A DNA stretch of 64,000 nt from an uncultured Paracoccaceae bacterium (GTDB taxonomy: Bacteria > Pseudomonadota > Alphaproteobacteria > Rhodobacterales > Rhodobacteraceae). The notes under the pieces were generated by a model. The model was not told where the DNA came from, did not search any database, and saw nothing but the letters and a program-made list of their open reading frames with translations. Below are positions 1 through 8,431 of this stretch, in pieces. Where the stretch lies: positions 62,001 through 126,000 of the forward strand of contig CANNFQ010000001.1 of assembly GCA_947503925.1 (NCBI GenBank), written 5' to 3'. The first letter of the stretch is position 1, and every line of letters starts with the position of its first letter. The translations under genes and the position numbers were made by a program.

Positions 1-512
1 TTGGCGCGGCACCGGCCCCTGCTGCCGGTGGTGGTGCCGTACTGGATCGTTGGGACATTCAGGCCCACCAGTACCGCACCGAAGCGGAGGTCAAGATCGG
101 CATTCTTGGTGGCTTGTTTTCCGGCCGCAGCAAGTTGGTCAAAAGCGGGGTGGTGCAAGAAGCCAAGCGATTCTACGTCACTCAGACCGCCGATAACAAC
201 CGGGTCGAGTTCGGCACCGCGGTGCGGCTTCTGGTCGCTACCGATGGCGTTGATGCCGAAACAAACCTGACCATTCCGAATATCGCCGCTGGCGCGCAGC
301 TGTCGCATTTTCAGGCGCGCATCGCGATGTCGGTGATTGGTTTTACCGGGCCACTTGGGGCGATGCTGCCCGCACCAGGGGAACTCAATGTCGAAACCCT
401 GCCCGAATATCTGGAGGCGTTTCGCAATATCCAATCCTATGTCTTTGGCAAAGACGCAGCGGGACATCTGGCACCCACCTTGCTGGGCTATAGCAAATTG
501 GAAAACAGCTGA
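1..512 (+). CDS. Hypothetical protein, C-terminal part (5' truncated)
   Basis: An open frame (reading from base 3) runs into the window without a start and stops at 512, giving about 169 residues. It opens with a Gly/Ala/Pro-rich linker, then a segment with V-x-I-G-I-L-G-G-L-F-S-G and a regular alternation of hydrophobic and polar residues that suggests beta structure, ending in K-L-E-N-S. I recognise no family. It converges on the Hint-domain gene with only 16 bases between the two stops. Being cut by the window edge, its true length and N-terminus are unknown. An ATG at 114 lies inside this frame but the codon pattern continues upstream of it, so it is probably not the start. Confidence 0.6.
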   Translation, partial: GAAPAPAAGGGAVLDRWDIQAHQYRTEAEVKIGILGGLFSGRSKLVKSGVVQEAKRFYVTQTADNNRVEFGTAVRLLVATDGVDAETNLTIPNIAAGAQLSHFQARIAMSVIGFTGPLGAMLPAPGELNVETLPEYLEAFRNIQSYVFGKDAAGHLAPTLLGYSKLENS

Positions 513-528
513 CGCGCAGTGTCCCCCA

Positions 529-1323
529 TCACCCGGATTCGAACAATTCCAGATCACGCAGCCGCAACCGTGGTTTTCGCAAGCTGCCGAAATCGTCAAA
601 GCTGGCCTTATGCGGAAACAGGGCCAGATATTGCGTCAGCATATCGCCGCGTAACCCCAGCGAAAACGCCGTCCCGGGATGCAGGCTTTCAATATCGATC
701 CCATTGACGGTCAGCCGCTGGTGCCCTGCAAAGCCAAGTTGATAGACCCGGACAGGTGCTGCGGGTCGCAGGGCGATGAAGGCATGACCATCAATAAAAT
801 CGCGGGCAGGGATAAAAGCCGCATTGGCGCCGGTCAGCGCGCGTATCCCATTGGCTCGATGATAAAGCCGGGCTGTCGGGCCAAGAACCAGGTCGGGCGA
901 AGGGCGTTGCAACCCAAGCGCGTCAACCGTGATCCGGATCAGCATTGACGTTTCGGAATTGGCATCCGGTTCATCAGGATGCAGTGTCATTGACCCGCGC
1001 CAAAGTAGCGTATCAAAATCGCCGTCGGTGACCTTGATCCGGTCGCCGGGCAACAGATCTTCGACTGCCATCGGGCCGTTATCAGTTTGCAGGATTGCGC
1101 CATGCCCAAGTGCGCCAAACGCGTCTTCAAACGCTGGCAGGGCGGGAGCGCGAATAGAGATTTCCGAGATATCGGAGCGACCATCCAAGTAGGCGACCTC
1201 ATATTTGCGCATATGAGGTCTACGCTGAGGTCGCCTGCTGGTTCTAGCGTACCGGTCCAATTGGTCCGGTCTGTCCGTTTGATCTGCACTGATCGTCCGT
1301 GCAGAATGTGGGGTCGTTTCCAT
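529..1323 (-). CDS. Hint-domain protein lacking the catalytic cysteine
   Basis: A 264-residue protein of the Hint (Hedgehog/intein) type common in Rhodobacterales. The Hint core begins near residue 70: A-I-L-Q-T, then the P-x-A-V-E-D-L-x-P-G-D-R-I block, followed by D-L-V-L-G-P-x-A-R-L and a C-terminal block V-E-S/I-E-S-L-H-P-G. At the position where self-processing Hint domains carry Cys1 (C-x-x-x-G-T in the paralogue at 5.5 kb) this protein reads A-L-G-H-G-A, so autoproteolysis is not expected. The start at 1323 has a good Shine-Dalgarno (AAGGTGG about 5 bases upstream); an in-frame ATG at 1212 (MRKYEV) would drop a low-complexity Arg-rich N-terminus and lacks a good ribosome site. Function unknown. 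Confidence 0.8.
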   Translation of the reverse strand: METTPHSARTISADQTDRPDQLDRYARTSRRPQRRPHMRKYEVAYLDGRSDISEISIRAPALPAFEDAFGALGHGAILQTDNGPMAVEDLLPGDRIKVTDGDFDTLLWRGSMTLHPDEPDANSETSMLIRITVDALGLQRPSPDLVLGPTARLYHRANGIRALTGANAAFIPARDFIDGHAFIALRPAAPVRVYQLGFAGHQRLTVNGIDIESLHPGTAFSLGLRGDMLTQYLALFPHKASFDDFGSLRKPRLRLRDLELFESG

Positions 1324-1522
1324 GCGGCCACCTTACGGTTGTCACATCATTTGCCGGCCCCACCGACAACATCTGAGGAGAATTGCTATCCCCTGCATGA
1401 TGACCGATTGCAGCTTGATGTGTCAAAACAAAATTCGATTTTTTGATCGGTATCTTTCAAGAACCGACCCACGGACAGAATGTTTGGGCGGCCCTGCGTT
1501 AAACGCTGGCCGCTTTGGTAAC

Positions 1523-1684
1523 TCAGGCGCTGCGCCGTTCCTCTGTCCGCAGTTTGCGGATTTCGTCAATTTTCAGCTTGCGCCGGGCGATCAGGGCCTG
1601 CCGTTGTGTTCCGCGTTCCCAAGGCATTGGAGTGTCATAAGCAGCCACTGCGGCCTCAAGTGTTTTTTGCCAACGATCATTCAT
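1523..1684 (-). CDS. Small conserved-type basic protein (53 aa)
   Basis: A short frame starting ATG at 1684 encodes 53 residues beginning MNDRWQKTLEAAVAAYD and ending in a strongly basic helix rich in Arg and Lys (RRKLKIDEIRKLRTEERR). The purine-rich AGAAGAGAG lies just upstream of the ATG. Composition suggests a soluble two-helix protein. I have an impression of similar short proteins in Rhodobacterales but can name no family. It is an isolated gene between two minus-strand neighbours, transcribed in the same direction as the Hint gene downstream. Confidence 0.6.
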   Translation of the reverse strand: MNDRWQKTLEAAVAAYDTPMPWERGTQRQALIARRKLKIDEIRKLRTEERRSA

Positions 1685-1906
1685 GGTTCAGCTCTCTTCT
1701 TTTCGCTTTCCCGACACCCTTGCAACTGAACTTGCCGCCCTAAACGGGCAACAGTTTGACGGATGCGTGAAAATCTCGGGAAACAGATGGGGCTGTCGTT
1801 ATTTTTCGTAATATACTGTAATTTAACTGAAAATATACCTTAGGGTGTTCGATCCGGCGGTGCTGAAACAGACCTTGTTATCTAACGGACATCTACATGC
1901 CCCAAT

Positions 1907-2662
1907 TCAGATGCGGATTGCCGCAATCAGGCGCCCGTAATCTGCCTCTTTTTGATGAACCGATCGCCGGTAGCTAAAGAACCGGTCGGGATCGGCATAG
2001 GTGCAGTGCCGCGTCCAGCTTGCGCCGCCGATACCGATTTGTTGCAACCGATGCAGCCCAAAGGCGGGGAGATCGAAATGAAACCGGTCATCTTTGCCAT
2101 CCACAAAGAATCGTCCGTAATCCGGATTGATCCGGGTGAACTGTTCGATGAATTCCGGTCCGACCTCATAATTGCGCTGGCTGATGGTGGGGCCGATCAC
2201 GGCGGCGATATTGGCCCGTGCGGCGCCCAGGGTTTCCATCTTGCGCACTGTGGCCTCAAGAACGCCGTGCAGCGCGCCTTTCCACCCTGCATGGGCCGCA
2301 CCAACGACACGGGCATGCTGATCGGCGAACAGCACCGGCTGGCAATCCGCCGTCAAAACAGAGACTGCGACGCCAGGTGTCGCCGTAACCACCCCATCAG
2401 CCTTGATCGCATTGCTTAACGGCCCCGTGACGGCAATGACATCGGCCGAATGCACCTGATGCACGCCGACCAGTCTGTCAGGCTGCAGGTTCAGTGCGGT
2501 TGCGACCCGTTCCCGGTTGATTGTGACCACGTCATGCTGATCTGAACTGCCATAACCACAGTTCAGCCCGGCAAAAACGCCGGAGGACGCCCCGCCGCTG
2601 CGTGTGAAAAAGCCGTGCTTTGTGCCCTGTAAGGCGGGGTCGGTAATGATTTCCAGCGTCAT
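1907..2662 (-). CDS. pgeF: Peptidoglycan editing factor PgeF (YfiH/laccase-domain)
   Basis: 251 residues of the YfiH/DUF152 family, multi-copper-oxidase-like fold with a zinc site; in E. coli the protein (PgeF) prevents mis-incorporation of amino acids into peptidoglycan precursors, and homologues have purine nucleoside activities. The family blocks are present: T-x-x-x-G-G-x-S near the N-terminus, L-T-A-D-C-Q-P-V-L-F-A-D with the metal-ligand Cys, A-A-H-A-G-W-K-G with the ligand His, and I-S-Q-R-N-Y-E-V-G. Length is typical (about 245-255). Its start overlaps the end of the upstream MidA-type gene by 4 bases (ATGA), indicating translational coupling in the lgt-midA-pgeF operon. Confidence 0.93.
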   Translation of the reverse strand: MTLEIITDPALQGTKHGFFTRSGGASSGVFAGLNCGYGSSDQHDVVTINRERVATALNLQPDRLVGVHQVHSADVIAVTGPLSNAIKADGVVTATPGVAVSVLTADCQPVLFADQHARVVGAAHAGWKGALHGVLEATVRKMETLGAARANIAAVIGPTISQRNYEVGPEFIEQFTRINPDYGRFFVDGKDDRFHFDLPAFGLHRLQQIGIGGASWTRHCTYADPDRFFSYRRSVHQKEADYGRLIAAIRI

Positions 2663-3717
2663 GGTTCCAGTCCCGGTGGCGGTGAGCCGTTAGCGGGATA
2701 AAGTCCGATCACTTTGAAAAGGTCACCCATTTCGTCCGGGTGGGTCAAGCGCCGATGTGCCGCGATATGATTTTGCAGGGCGGCATCGTCCAGTTTTCGG
2801 GCCAGTGCTTGGGCCCTTGCCGTGATCCCCAGGCGTTCCAGAAACACGCCCTGCGTCGTTAGTTGGCTATGTTTGATCCCGTCCATGTGCTGGGCAATGG
2901 CGGCGAAATCCACATGCGCGGTCAAATCGGCCTGACCGGGGGCGCTCAGCGGATCAGTCGCTTCATGCGCTGCGACAGCCTGCAAAGTGTCCCCCAACGA
3001 CAGCCAATCCCCGTAGTCGATCATCAGGGCAGCACCGCCAAACCGGCTGATCCGGTCAGTGATTGCACCGATTATCCCGGGCAGGCTTGGGCAATGCTCC
3101 ACCAGATCCCCGTTTTTGGTGTCGTCAAGCCGATGTGCCAGAAAGCCAAGCGGCGCAGGGGCGGATAGCCCGAAATGCAGCGCCCCATCGCTTGCCCCGA
3201 TCATCCGTTCGCGCCACGCATCGCCATCGCGGATGAATTGCCGAATTGGCAGGGCGTCAAGGAACTCATTTGCGATCAGGAATAGTGGCGCCTTCGGCAA
3301 ATCGTTGACTGTATCATGCCAAATGGCGTCTGGCACCGCCTCTGCTTGTGCCAACCGCAGGCTAGGCGAGGTTTCGACGAAATGCACTTGTAACGCATCA
3401 TGAAACCCTGGCACGCTGCGGGTGGCCCGTAATGCATCCGCCAGCAGTGTCCCGCGTCCCGGCCCAAGTTCAGCCAAGATGATTGCGGAAGGGGAACCCT
3501 GATCCTGCCAGCATTGCGCCAACGCAAGCCCGATCAATTCGCCGAACATCTGGCTGATTTCGGGGGCTGTGACGAAATCCCCGGCGACCCCCAGCGGATC
3601 ACGCGTGGTGTAGTAACCGTGTTCGGGATGCATCAGGCATTCGGCCATGTAATCGGCCAAACTGATCGGTCCGGTGCGCGCAATGCGGGCGGTCAGTAGT
3701 TTTGCCAGCGGGGTCAT
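2659..3717 (-). CDS. MidA/NDUFAF7-type class I SAM-dependent methyltransferase
   Basis: 352 residues, the usual length of the family. Visible blocks: M-x-x-P-E-H-G-Y-Y near residue 30, D-F-V-T-A-P-E-I-S-Q-M-F-G-E (family signature), L-A-E-L-G-P-G-R-G-T (SAM-binding motif I), and L-I-A-N-E-F-L-D-A-L-P. Mitochondrial NDUFAF7 methylates an arginine of complex I subunit NDUFS2; the bacterial substrate is not established, so a complex I role here is inference. The gene starts 4 bases before the lgt stop and ends 4 bases into pgeF, so the three genes form one tightly coupled operon, an order often seen in alphaproteobacteria. Confidence 0.9.
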   Translation of the reverse strand: MTPLAKLLTARIARTGPISLADYMAECLMHPEHGYYTTRDPLGVAGDFVTAPEISQMFGELIGLALAQCWQDQGSPSAIILAELGPGRGTLLADALRATRSVPGFHDALQVHFVETSPSLRLAQAEAVPDAIWHDTVNDLPKAPLFLIANEFLDALPIRQFIRDGDAWRERMIGASDGALHFGLSAPAPLGFLAHRLDDTKNGDLVEHCPSLPGIIGAITDRISRFGGAALMIDYGDWLSLGDTLQAVAAHEATDPLSAPGQADLTAHVDFAAIAQHMDGIKHSQLTTQGVFLERLGITARAQALARKLDDAALQNHIAAHRRLTHPDEMGDLFKVIGLYPANGSPPPGLEP

Positions 3718-4592
3718 CGCCGCCGGGCCAACAAGATCACGGTGACCCCCGCGATGATCATCGGCAGGCTGAGCAATTGGCCCATGGTTAACCCATAGCC
3801 GTCAATATGCAGCCGCAGCCCGAGCTCATTGCCCGCAGTCACGAATTGCGCATCCGGCTGGCGGACAAACTCGACGATGAACCGGGCCAGCCCATAGCCC
3901 ACGAAAAACACCGCAGAGAGCAGCCATGATTTTTTCAGCGCGCCAAACCGGAACGCCAGCAGCGTCAGGATCGTGCCCAGCACCAGCCCCTCCAACCCCG
4001 CTTCGTAGAGTTGTGAAGGATGGCGCACGCAGGGGCCGTCAGCCGCGGCGCATGCCTGTGCCGCGGGGCCCGGAAAGATCACGCCCCAGGGCAGATCGGT
4101 TTGCCGTCCCCACAGTTCTGCATTGATGAAATTCGCACCACGGACCAGCAAGATCGCCGGGGTTGCCGCAACGGCGATGATATCCGCCAGATCGGGCAGG
4201 GGTACATTGTGTCTGCGGCTGAACAGGTAGACACCCAGCACAACCCCCACAAACCCGCCGTGAAAGGACAGACCGCCCTCCCAGATTTTGATGATATCAA
4301 GGGGTGCGGCAAGGAACTCTGCCGGCTTGTAAAACAGCACGTAACCCAAACGCCCGCCAGCGATGACCCCGATGACGATATAGGTCAGCAGGTCCTCTAG
4401 CTGGCTGACCTGCATCGGTGGGCCGTTGCGCCACAGATGCGGGCGTTTCAGGGCTGCTTTGATAATGAACCAGCCAATGCCGATCCCAACGATATAGGCC
4501 ATTGCGTACCAGCGCAGGGCAAGCTGAAAGCCAAAGAGATCAATGGCAAAAATCTCGGGCGAGATATTGGGGAAAGGGATGGCACCAAACAT
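3714..4592 (-). CDS. lgt: Prolipoprotein diacylglyceryl transferase
   Basis: Lgt transfers a diacylglyceryl group from phosphatidylglycerol to the lipobox Cys of prolipoproteins in the inner membrane. The 292-residue frame from MFGAIPFPNI has at least seven hydrophobic segments, the G-G-L-S-F-H-G-G-F block and the signature R-G-A-N-F-I-N-A-E-L-W-G-R. The frame stays open about 345 bases further upstream, but that extension is Ser/Ala/Arg-rich, overlaps the divergent ubiK gene and lies outside the family length, so the ATG at 4592 is chosen. First gene of the lgt-midA-pgeF operon; divergent from ubiK, with about 100 bases for both promoters. Confidence 0.95.
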   Translation of the reverse strand: MFGAIPFPNISPEIFAIDLFGFQLALRWYAMAYIVGIGIGWFIIKAALKRPHLWRNGPPMQVSQLEDLLTYIVIGVIAGGRLGYVLFYKPAEFLAAPLDIIKIWEGGLSFHGGFVGVVLGVYLFSRRHNVPLPDLADIIAVAATPAILLVRGANFINAELWGRQTDLPWGVIFPGPAAQACAAADGPCVRHPSQLYEAGLEGLVLGTILTLLAFRFGALKKSWLLSAVFFVGYGLARFIVEFVRQPDAQFVTAGNELGLRLHIDGYGLTMGQLLSLPMIIAGVTVILLARRR

Positions 4593-4695
4593 GGCCCATG
4601 TGTTTCCCCAAGGATGCGGCGAAGTCAACCAGCCATGTTGGGTTGTGCGCAAGCTGGCTTGTCCCCATATAAGGTCCAAGCGATTGGAGATGAAA

Positions 4696-4941
4696 ATGCA
4701 GACCAAGAACAAGATGTTTGACGACCTGAGCCAGTTGATGACCAACGCCATGGGCGTGGCCCAAGGCGCCAAGGATGAGGCGCAAACAGCCATGTCATCG
4801 CTAATGGACCGTTGGCTGGCGGATCGTGATCTGGTCACCCGCGAAGAATTCGATGCGGTGCGCGCCATGGCCCAAAAGGCCCGCGAAGAGAACGCCGCAC
4901 TGACGGCCCGGATCGAAGCACTGGAAGCCGGTAACAAGTAA
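4696..4941 (+). CDS. ubiK: Ubiquinone biosynthesis accessory factor UbiK (BMFP family)
   Basis: 81 residues: M-F-D-D-L-S-Q-L near the start, an amphipathic helix, then a C-terminal coiled coil (L-V-T-R-E-E-F-D-A-V-R-x-M-A-Q-K-A-R-E-E-N) as in the COG2960/BMFP family. In gammaproteobacteria UbiK binds UbiJ and lipids and supports aerobic ubiquinone synthesis; the same role here is inferred from family. ATGs at 4690 and 4696 are in frame; GGAG at 4686-4689 is only correctly spaced (6 bases) for 4696. Divergent from lgt. Confidence 0.87.
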   Translation: MQTKNKMFDDLSQLMTNAMGVAQGAKDEAQTAMSSLMDRWLADRDLVTREEFDAVRAMAQKAREENAALTARIEALEAGNK

Positions 4942-5039
4942 ACCGGCCGGTTCTGCGCTGAACTCCCAAAGTTTCCCCGTTTCTTTGCCTGCCGCCATTG
5001 TCAGAAAAACTGCTGACACTGACGGTAAAGGAGAACGTG

Positions 5040-5285
5040 ATGGGATTGAGTAAACTGGTGGGCAAGGCTGCTGGCATGTTTGGCAGCAAGGCCGAAGATT
5101 TGGCAGGCGATTTTGATTTTGCAGGAAAGCTGCAAGAGCTGGGCGTGGATGCATCCATGCTTGAAGGCCTGGATATTGAAAAGGCCAAAGCAATCATCGA
5201 AGAAAAGGGGTTTGATCTGTCCATGCTGGATAGTCTGGGCCTGAATATCGAAGAGCTGATTGCGAAGTTCACCGGCAAGGCCTGA
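5040..5285 (+). CDS. Small acidic helical protein (81 aa), unknown function
   Basis: Starts at ATG 5040 behind an excellent AAAGGAG. The 81 residues begin MGLSKLVGKAAGMFGSK and continue with repeated short amphipathic units, among them L-G-V-D-A-S-M-L-E-G-L-D and G-F-D-L-S-M-L-D-S-L-G-L. That second half looks like an internal duplication of a roughly 30-residue helix pair (K-L-Q-E-L-G-V-D-A-S-M-L / E-E-K-G-F-D-L-S-M-L). No signal peptide or membrane segment. It follows ubiK by about 100 bases and is followed by a strong hairpin, so it could be a monocistronic well-translated protein. I do not recognise the family. Confidence 0.75.
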   Translation: MGLSKLVGKAAGMFGSKAEDLAGDFDFAGKLQELGVDASMLEGLDIEKAKAIIEEKGFDLSMLDSLGLNIEELIAKFTGKA

Positions 5286-5291
5286 CCTCGT

Positions 5292-5338
5292 TTTGCCGCG
5301 CAGCAGCCATCCCACAGTGAATGGCGCTGCGGGGCAAA
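5292..5338 (+). terminator. Long imperfect hairpin after the 81-aa gene
   Basis: Seven bases after the stop, TTTGCCGCGCAGCAGCCAT (5292-5310) pairs with ATGGCGCTGCGGGGCAAA (5321-5338) with one bulged base and one mismatch, around a 10-base loop. The outer base pairs are A/T-rich as in an intrinsic terminator, but the right arm is not followed by a clear T run, so termination efficiency is uncertain. Confidence 0.55.
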
Positions 5339-5509
5339 TGCGGCGAAACCGGCCCCGTCAATCGGGCCATGAATGAAACACAATTCTTTATTACGCTTTT
5401 GGCGCAATACCTTGCCGTCAGCCCACAATTGCGCGCTGATGCACGCCAACCGGAACCGAAGGATGCCATCTAAATCAGTCTGGACGATCCGCACCGGAAG
5501 TACTGGCAC

Positions 5510-6517
5510 ATGCCCAGTTATACACTTGATATCATTGGTGTTACCGGCACTGCCTGGGGGACGTTCACATCGCTTGGCGTTGTTGGGACGATCACGTTTT
5601 TCGATGAAGACACGCTTGGCGTCGGCGATAACCTTCCTGATACAGAAACCGGTGCGCTGCCAACGATCACCGCCGTAACAGGTTCCTTGCCCGCCGGATG
5701 GGTCGGGCAGACGCTGTCGTTTGGATGGCAACAGCAAATCGACGGAAGCGGTGGTCCCGATGCCATTGGCATGGTGATCGGCGGCGGATCGAATTTTATC
5801 TCCACCCATTTGGTCCAGTATCCGGGCGGTACCACTATTGTCACCGGCACGACCTATACCGCCAGCGGTATTGCGAATGTCCCCACCGAAATTGTGATTT
5901 GTTTTGCGCGGGGCACTTTGATCGACACCTTGCATGGGGTGGCATCGGTGGAGAGGCTGAAGGTTGGCGATATGGTCCTGACACAGGACCGTGGATATCA
6001 ACCAATCCGTTGGGCAGGATCGATCAAGGTCGATAACTTGACCATGTGTCAGAACCCCAAACTGCGCCCGATCCGGATCACGGCGGGCGCACTGGGCAAT
6101 GGTTTGCCGAAACGGGATCTAAGTGTATCCCGTCAACACCGAATCCTTGTGTCATCAAAGATAGCAGAGCGTATTTTTGGAGAGCGCAAGGTTCTTGTGC
6201 CAGCGGTCAAGTTGACCCAAATGCCCGGTATCTACGTGGATGAAGACGTTACAGACGTAGAGTATTTTCACTTTCTGTTCGACCGGCATGAGGTGGTCTT
6301 TTCCGAGGGGGCGCCAGCGGAAAGCCTTTATACCGGGTCCGAGGCTCTCAAGGCGGTTTCACCAGAGGCACGCGAAGAGATTCTGACGCTGTTCCCGGAA
6401 TTGGAAGACAGGTCCTATCGCCCACAGACAGTGCGCCATGTTCCTGAGACGGGCAAACAGATTAAACGACTGCTCCGGCGTCGTGTTGCGAATGAACGCG
6501 CGCTTTTGAGCAGCTAA
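5510..6517 (+). CDS. Hint-domain protein with N-terminal Gly/Thr-rich beta domain
   Basis: 335 residues in two parts. Residues 1-130 are rich in Gly, Thr, Val and Ile (for example G-T-T-I-V-T-G-T-T-Y-T) and look like an exported or surface beta domain, though no classical signal peptide is seen. From about residue 133 a Hint domain starts with C-F-A-R-G-T-L-I-D-T, with E-R-L-K-V-G-D-M-V-L-T and later L-S-V-S-R-Q-H-R-I-L. Cys1 and the block-B-type His are present, so this copy could self-process, unlike the paralogue at 0.5-1.3 kb. Members of this type are abundant in Roseobacter genomes with no known role. Start ATG 5510 has GGAAG about 9 bases upstream. Confidence 0.85.
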   Translation: MPSYTLDIIGVTGTAWGTFTSLGVVGTITFFDEDTLGVGDNLPDTETGALPTITAVTGSLPAGWVGQTLSFGWQQQIDGSGGPDAIGMVIGGGSNFISTHLVQYPGGTTIVTGTTYTASGIANVPTEIVICFARGTLIDTLHGVASVERLKVGDMVLTQDRGYQPIRWAGSIKVDNLTMCQNPKLRPIRITAGALGNGLPKRDLSVSRQHRILVSSKIAERIFGERKVLVPAVKLTQMPGIYVDEDVTDVEYFHFLFDRHEVVFSEGAPAESLYTGSEALKAVSPEAREEILTLFPELEDRSYRPQTVRHVPETGKQIKRLLRRRVANERALLSS

Positions 6518-6554
6518 TCCTTTTGCTTCAGTCATCTGGATGAAAGATTTGATC

Positions 6555-7403
6555 TTAGCTGTTGTCGGTCAATAGGGCGTTGATCGTGTTTTTGCCTGCC
6601 GCGCCACCTTTTGTCATCAGTAACAGGGCCTTCCAAAGGCACCAGCCCTTGGCCCGCTCCCATGTGTCATTATCCAAATTGAGCGTGTTGCGAAACACTG
6701 CGCGTGTTGGCTGATCAAAGAATGTCCATGCAATCGCAAGATCGCAGGCCGGGTCACCCATCGCGCAGCATCCAAAATCAATAACGGCAGACAAGTTGTT
6801 GTCCTGTATCAGAAGGTTTCCGGGTGCGACATCGCCGTGCAGCCAGACGGGTGCCCGTGTCCATGCGCTTTGACAGGCCTTTGTCCAAAGCCGCGAAATC
6901 TTGCTTTGATCAACGGCACCGCCCAGTTGTTGCAGGCAGTGCAGTACCTCCTGATCATAGATGCGCAGATCGCCACCGCGATGGAAATTATGCTGGCCCG
7001 GTCCAGGTCCGCCCGTGACTGGTGCATGTTGCAAGGCATGCAGAAATGCGGCCAGATCAGATGCCAGCTGTTCTGTTGGACGTGCCGGATGAATACCGGG
7101 CAGCCAAGCCATTACGCTCCAATCAAATGGGTAGGCATCTGAGGGGCGCCCCTTGGCCAAGGGTTTTGGAATCGGCAGAGGCAGATGTGGGGCAAGTTTG
7201 GGCAGCCATGTCTGTTCCTTGTCCACCTGCGCGGCATAGGTGGCGGCACTGGGCAGGCGCACCGACATTTGCGTGCCCAGATGAAAGGTCCGATTGTCCC
7301 ACCCAGATGCGGCGACGGGCGTCACCGGCAAATCTACCCAATGCGGGAATTGGTCCGCAATCAAGTCGCGGACCAGATCAGTTGTTATCTGCGGTTCGAT
7401 CAA
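6555..7403 (-). CDS. Aminoglycoside phosphotransferase-fold kinase
   Basis: 282 residues of the APH/choline-kinase superfamily. N-terminal lobe with R-L-P-S and a Q-V-D-K-E block; catalytic loop W-L-H-G-D-V-A-P-G-N-L-L; metal-binding V-I-D-F-G-C-C-A-M-G-D-P-A-C-D-L. These are the Brenner motif and DFG equivalents. Actual substrate is unknown; chromosomal members are usually small-molecule kinases and need not confer resistance. The first four bases overlap the end of the M42 peptidase gene, which precedes it in the same direction, so the two are probably cotranscribed. Confidence 0.85.
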   Translation of the reverse strand: MIEPQITTDLVRDLIADQFPHWVDLPVTPVAASGWDNRTFHLGTQMSVRLPSAATYAAQVDKEQTWLPKLAPHLPLPIPKPLAKGRPSDAYPFDWSVMAWLPGIHPARPTEQLASDLAAFLHALQHAPVTGGPGPGQHNFHRGGDLRIYDQEVLHCLQQLGGAVDQSKISRLWTKACQSAWTRAPVWLHGDVAPGNLLIQDNNLSAVIDFGCCAMGDPACDLAIAWTFFDQPTRAVFRNTLNLDNDTWERAKGWCLWKALLLMTKGGAAGKNTINALLTDNS

Positions 7404-8431
7404 AACTCCGCCAGATAGGCCACAAGGATATCAAGTGCGGCTTGCAGATCGTTTTTGTCGATCATCTCGGTCACCGTGTGAATGTACCGCGTGCCAACGG
7501 TGATCCCCACGGCCCGCGCGCCCGCAGCGGCCTGTTGGGCTGCGGCGCCGTCTTGTCCGCCAGCAGCCAGCATCGTGCGCTGATAGGGGATCTTTTTTCT
7601 CTTCGCGAGTTCCTCAACTTCGGAGACTAACGCCTTGTCAGCAATAAAGGAACTGTCGCGGACATGCAGCCCGAACCCTTCGCCTTGCTGGGTTGTGGCG
7701 TCCTTTTCAGGAATGCCGGGCGTGTCGCAAGCCAGCGTCACATCAATGCCCAGCCCGATATCGGGGCGAATGGCAAAGCTGGCCGTGCGTGCGCCGCGCA
7801 GCCCGACCTCTTCCTGGCAGGTGAAGGCGACGTGTATTTCAGCACCTTTGCCATTCTTTCCCAGTTTGCGCATCGCTTCGATCCCAAGCCAGCAGGCGAT
7901 CCGGTTATCCAGCGCCTTTGACACCAGCTTGTCACCCATTTCGACAAATGGTTCGTCCATCACCACGAAATCGCCAACCTGCACAACATCGCGCGCCTTA
8001 TCCCCCATGCCGAGATCGACAAAGAACTCACCCACTTGTGGGACCTTCTTGCGATCCTCTGGGGCGGAGATATGGATGGGCTTGCCGCCAGGGTTCATCA
8101 CCCCCTTGAAATCGCCATCATCGGTGCAGACCAGCACGCGGCGCGAGAACAGATTGCGTGGATCAAACCCGCCAACCGGTTGCAGATAGAGAAACCCGTT
8201 CTTGTCGATATGGCTGACCAGAAACCCTATTTCATCCATATGGCACAGCAACATGACCTTGGGCGCGCTTTTCTTCTTGGCGTCGCGGCGACACAAAAGC
8301 GAGCCCATTGGGTCGGTTGTAACCTCATCAAACATCCCATTGATCTCGTCCTGGATCAGATCGCGGACGCGGTGTTCGTGGCCAGGGACGCCGGGCATTT
8401 CACAAAGACGTTTGAGCAGGTCGATATTCAT
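7400..8431 (-). CDS. M42 family metallo-aminopeptidase
   Basis: 343 residues, the family norm (glutamyl aminopeptidase/FrvX/TET group, two metal ions, usually dodecameric cytosolic enzymes that trim peptides). Metal and catalytic blocks are visible: M-L-L-C-H-M-D-E-I-G-F, S-K-A-L-D-N-R-I-A, F-T-C-Q-E-E-V-G-L-R-G, and the C-terminal T-R-Y-I-H-T. The start at 8431 (MNIDLLKRLCEMPG) has AAGGAGT 6 bases upstream; a longer frame to 8500 adds a Ser/His-rich stretch with no ribosome site. It overlaps the downstream kinase-fold gene by 4 bases. Confidence 0.92.
   Translation of the reverse strand: MNIDLLKRLCEMPGVPGHEHRVRDLIQDEINGMFDEVTTDPMGSLLCRRDAKKKSAPKVMLLCHMDEIGFLVSHIDKNGFLYLQPVGGFDPRNLFSRRVLVCTDDGDFKGVMNPGGKPIHISAPEDRKKVPQVGEFFVDLGMGDKARDVVQVGDFVVMDEPFVEMGDKLVSKALDNRIACWLGIEAMRKLGKNGKGAEIHVAFTCQEEVGLRGARTASFAIRPDIGLGIDVTLACDTPGIPEKDATTQQGEGFGLHVRDSSFIADKALVSEVEELAKRKKIPYQRTMLAAGGQDGAAAQQAAAGARAVGITVGTRYIHTVTEMIDKNDLQAALDILVAYLAEF

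Noticed and set aside
5369-5473. 34-codon plus-strand frame (M-N-E-T-Q-F-F-I...)
   Set aside because: Looks protein-like but has no ribosome site and no recognisable relative; too short to support.
4835-6001. 388-codon minus-strand open frame across three genes
   Set aside because: It runs antisense to ubiK, the 81-aa gene and the Hint gene, and its composition is Ser/Arg/Cys-rich; a codon-bias artefact of GC-rich DNA.
6555-7403. Calling the APH-fold kinase an antibiotic-resistance gene
   Set aside because: The fold is shared by many housekeeping kinases and nothing around it suggests resistance.
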